This document shows, in pieces, positions 62,505 through 64,000 of a stretch of 64,000 nt of DNA; the stretch's first letter is position 1, and each line of letters starts with the position of its first letter. The notes beneath the pieces were generated by a model. The model was not told where the DNA came from. It saw nothing but the letters and a program-made list of their open reading frames with translations, and did not search any database. The position numbers were made by a program, and so were the translations under genes. Origin of the DNA: Acidobacteriaceae bacterium (GTDB taxonomy: Bacteria; Acidobacteriota; Terriglobia; Terriglobales; Acidobacteriaceae); contig CAHJWI010000011.1 in the NCBI GenBank assembly GCA_903642225.1, positions 27,055 to 91,054 on the forward strand. The letters run 5' to 3'.

Positions 62505-64000
62505 CGCAGGGCGTCGAGGACGGCTTGCCGCATGGTGCTGAGGGGTGCGGGCTTGCCGGTCCAGAGGGTAAACTGGGCGGCTCCCTGGGCGAGGAACATC
62601 TCAAGGCCCGGGATGACGGTGATGCCGCGGGCGCGGGCGGCTATGAGCAGCGGGGTTTCGAGGGGGTTGTAGACGAGGTCGAAGAAGATTTCCGTGTTCA
62701 TGTCGTCGGCGGCGAGTGGGGCTTCCACCGTCTGGCCGTGCATGCCATGGGGTGTGGCGTTGAGGATGGCGTGGAAGCGGGTCTTAGCGGCTTGCTGGCG
62801 GGTGAGAACGGTGGAGCCGGATTGGGCGGCGAGGGTCTCTGCGCGGTGGGTGGAGCGGTTGAGGATGCTGACGTGCGCGCCCTTAGAGCGCAGGGCAAAG
62901 ACGGCGGCGCGGGCGGCTCCGCCGGCACCGAGGACGAGGATGTCCGCGCCATTGAGGGGGATGCGCTGCGCGAGCGGATCGGTGATGCCGGGCGCATCGG
63001 TGTTGTAAGCGTGCAGGGCCTCGGTTTCGTTGCTGTGGCTGCGCACCAGCGTGTTCGCTGCACCAATGGTGGCGGCTAGTGGGTCGAGATTGTTGGACAG
63101 GGTGGAAAGGATTTGTTCTTTGAAGGGCATGGTGACGCTCGCGCCGGCGAGGGGCAGACCTTTGGCGGCGTGGAAAAGATCGGCGGTTGAGCTGGTTAGA
63201 AACGGGAGATAGACGGCATCCGTGTCGGTGGCGGCGAACGCTGCGTTGAGCATGGCCGGTGATTTGGAGCTGGTGATGGGATTGCCGAAGACGCCGTAGA
63301 TGCGTGTGTGTTTGGTGATGGTGCCGATGCGGTACAGATTACGCAGGGTGTGAAGATCGAGCTGTCCGGGGGCTGTGGCAGAGGCGGCGTCTGGTGCGGC
63401 AAAGGTGAAGAGGGAGCCGCGACTGGGGCCGAGGACGCGGGTGAGCATGCCCGGAACGCCCATGCTCATGGCGATGAGGTTGCTATTGGTGCCGTACTGC
63501 TGGAGCAGGTCGAGAAGGCGGAGGGCGTCGGCCAGGTTCGTGGCGGTGGGAACGATTTTTTGCAGGTCCGGAATGTGCCGGGCGAGGCGGTCGTGGATGG
63601 CTTCGAGGTCGGGTGTGGTGTAGAAGTCGTGCCAGCTGATGAGCAGCTGCGCAGGGCTGTGGCGGAGGATGTTGAGTTCTTCAGGGGCGCTTTGCTGGAG
63701 GTGTTCCGCGGTTTCGAGTGAGAGGTCGACGATCGTCGCACCGGAGATGCTGGCGGCGTGGAGGATGCGTGCTTCTTCACGGGCGGAGCCGGGAAACTGG
63801 CCTCCGTTGGGAGTGCGACGGCAGGTGGCGATGCTGTGGACTGCGGGGTTGCGGTCGAGGAAGGCCTCTAAGGTTGGAAGGAAGGCTGTGGGGTCGCCGA
63901 TGGTGTCGAGACGAAACTCGAAGAAGGTGGCCTCGGGGAGGAGATAGTCGGCGGTTTGGAGCATGGCGGGGCCGCTGAGGGCGACGCAAACCGCGGGGAG
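62501..64000 (-). CDS. aroDE: bifunctional 3-dehydroquinate dehydratase/shikimate dehydrogenase, 5' end outside the window
   Basis: Fused enzyme of the shikimate pathway; the gene continues past 64000, since the frame stays open with LPAVCVALSGPAMLQTA typical of type I dehydratases. The dehydratase part has FFEFRLDT, SIATCR, LLISWHDF (active-site His) and the Schiff-base Lys in LQKIVPTATN. The dehydrogenase part starts at about YGVFGNPITSSKSPAMLN, with the substrate Lys in VTMPFKE, GAGGAARAA for NADP+ and NATPHGMHG. The visible part is 499 codons. The fusion resembles plant-like and some bacterial AroDE proteins. No terminator separates it from glmM. Confidence 0.95.
   Translation of the reverse strand, partial: LPAVCVALSGPAMLQTADYLLPEATFFEFRLDTIGDPTAFLPTLEAFLDRNPAVHSIATCRRTPNGGQFPGSAREEARILHAASISGATIVDLSLETAEHLQQSAPEELNILRHSPAQLLISWHDFYTTPDLEAIHDRLARHIPDLQKIVPTATNLADALRLLDLLQQYGTNSNLIAMSMGVPGMLTRVLGPSRGSLFTFAAPDAASATAPGQLDLHTLRNLYRIGTITKHTRIYGVFGNPITSSKSPAMLNAAFAATDTDAVYLPFLTSSTADLFHAAKGLPLAGASVTMPFKEQILSTLSNNLDPLAATIGAANTLVRSHSNETEALHAYNTDAPGITDPLAQRIPLNGADILVLGAGGAARAAVFALRSKGAHVSILNRSTHRAETLAAQSGSTVLTRQQAAKTRFHAILNATPHGMHGQTVEAPLAADDMNTEIFFDLVYNPLETPLLIAARARGITVIPGLEMFLAQGAAQFTLWTGKPAPLSTMRQAVLDALR

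Overview
The window looks like a chromosomal segment from an acidobacterium of the Acidobacteriaceae type (Terriglobus/Granulicella/Edaphobacter-like). This is inferred from a very long TonB-dependent receptor with an N-terminal carboxypeptidase-regulatory domain, a bacillithiol-transferase-like protein, remains of a PEP-CTERM protein, long disordered tails on housekeeping proteins and high GC. I recognised no phage, insertion sequence, CRISPR array, tRNA or rRNA. Most of it is core genome.

Layout. 0-7.3 kb: a short-chain dehydrogenase, then zwf-pgl-glk (glucose 6-phosphate formation and the oxidative pentose phosphate entry) and a secreted M1 aminopeptidase. 7.4-15.3 kb, minus strand: a compact cofactor/tRNA-independent housekeeping operon, nadC-birA-coaX-unknown-rlmD-comEC plus a small unknown gene, with several overlapping start/stop codons. 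15.4-25.2 kb: a small membrane protein, a cold-shock gene with a very strong UUCG terminator, pmbA (tldE), a gene-poor 1.1 kb stretch, a UvrC-like protein without its second nuclease half, a HAD phosphatase divergent from rpe, a BamD-like TPR protein and a secreted esterase. 25.2-38.8 kb: a frameshifted membrane gene, a valS gene broken by a deletion in its catalytic domain, a second esterase, tldD, a DinB/BstA protein, a protein of unknown function with a C-terminal PD-(D/E)XK-like nuclease core, an aldo/keto reductase, a KimA-like K+ permease, dusB and rpmE. 39-45.7 kb: a DnaC-like ATPase, a decayed macro-domain gene, rluB, scpB, pyrG and a compositionally distinct acyltransferase. 45.9-57.2 kb: a sugar-utilisation block: Gfo/Idh oxidoreductase and VOC protein, then a LacI regulator divergent from a TonB receptor and two secreted glycosidases, with two LacI-type palindromes in front of the receptor. 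57.3-64 kb: a decayed PEP-CTERM gene, a small unknown gene, a TPR membrane protein, xseA-glmM, and the 3' part of a fused aroDE gene that leaves the window.

The most striking pattern is regulatory. Around nine genes carry a G(G/C)TANNNT-type -10 box 6-8 nt before the start codon and have no Shine-Dalgarno, so the transcripts should be leaderless. This includes two divergent pairs (HAD/rpe and tldD/bstA) with only 35-41 bp between start codons. The second theme is gene decay: valS, a macro-domain gene, a small membrane gene and a PEP-CTERM gene all show frame disruptions, which are either real or assembly errors. The best candidate for an undescribed protein function is the 528-residue PD-(D/E)XK-like protein at 32.3-33.9 kb.
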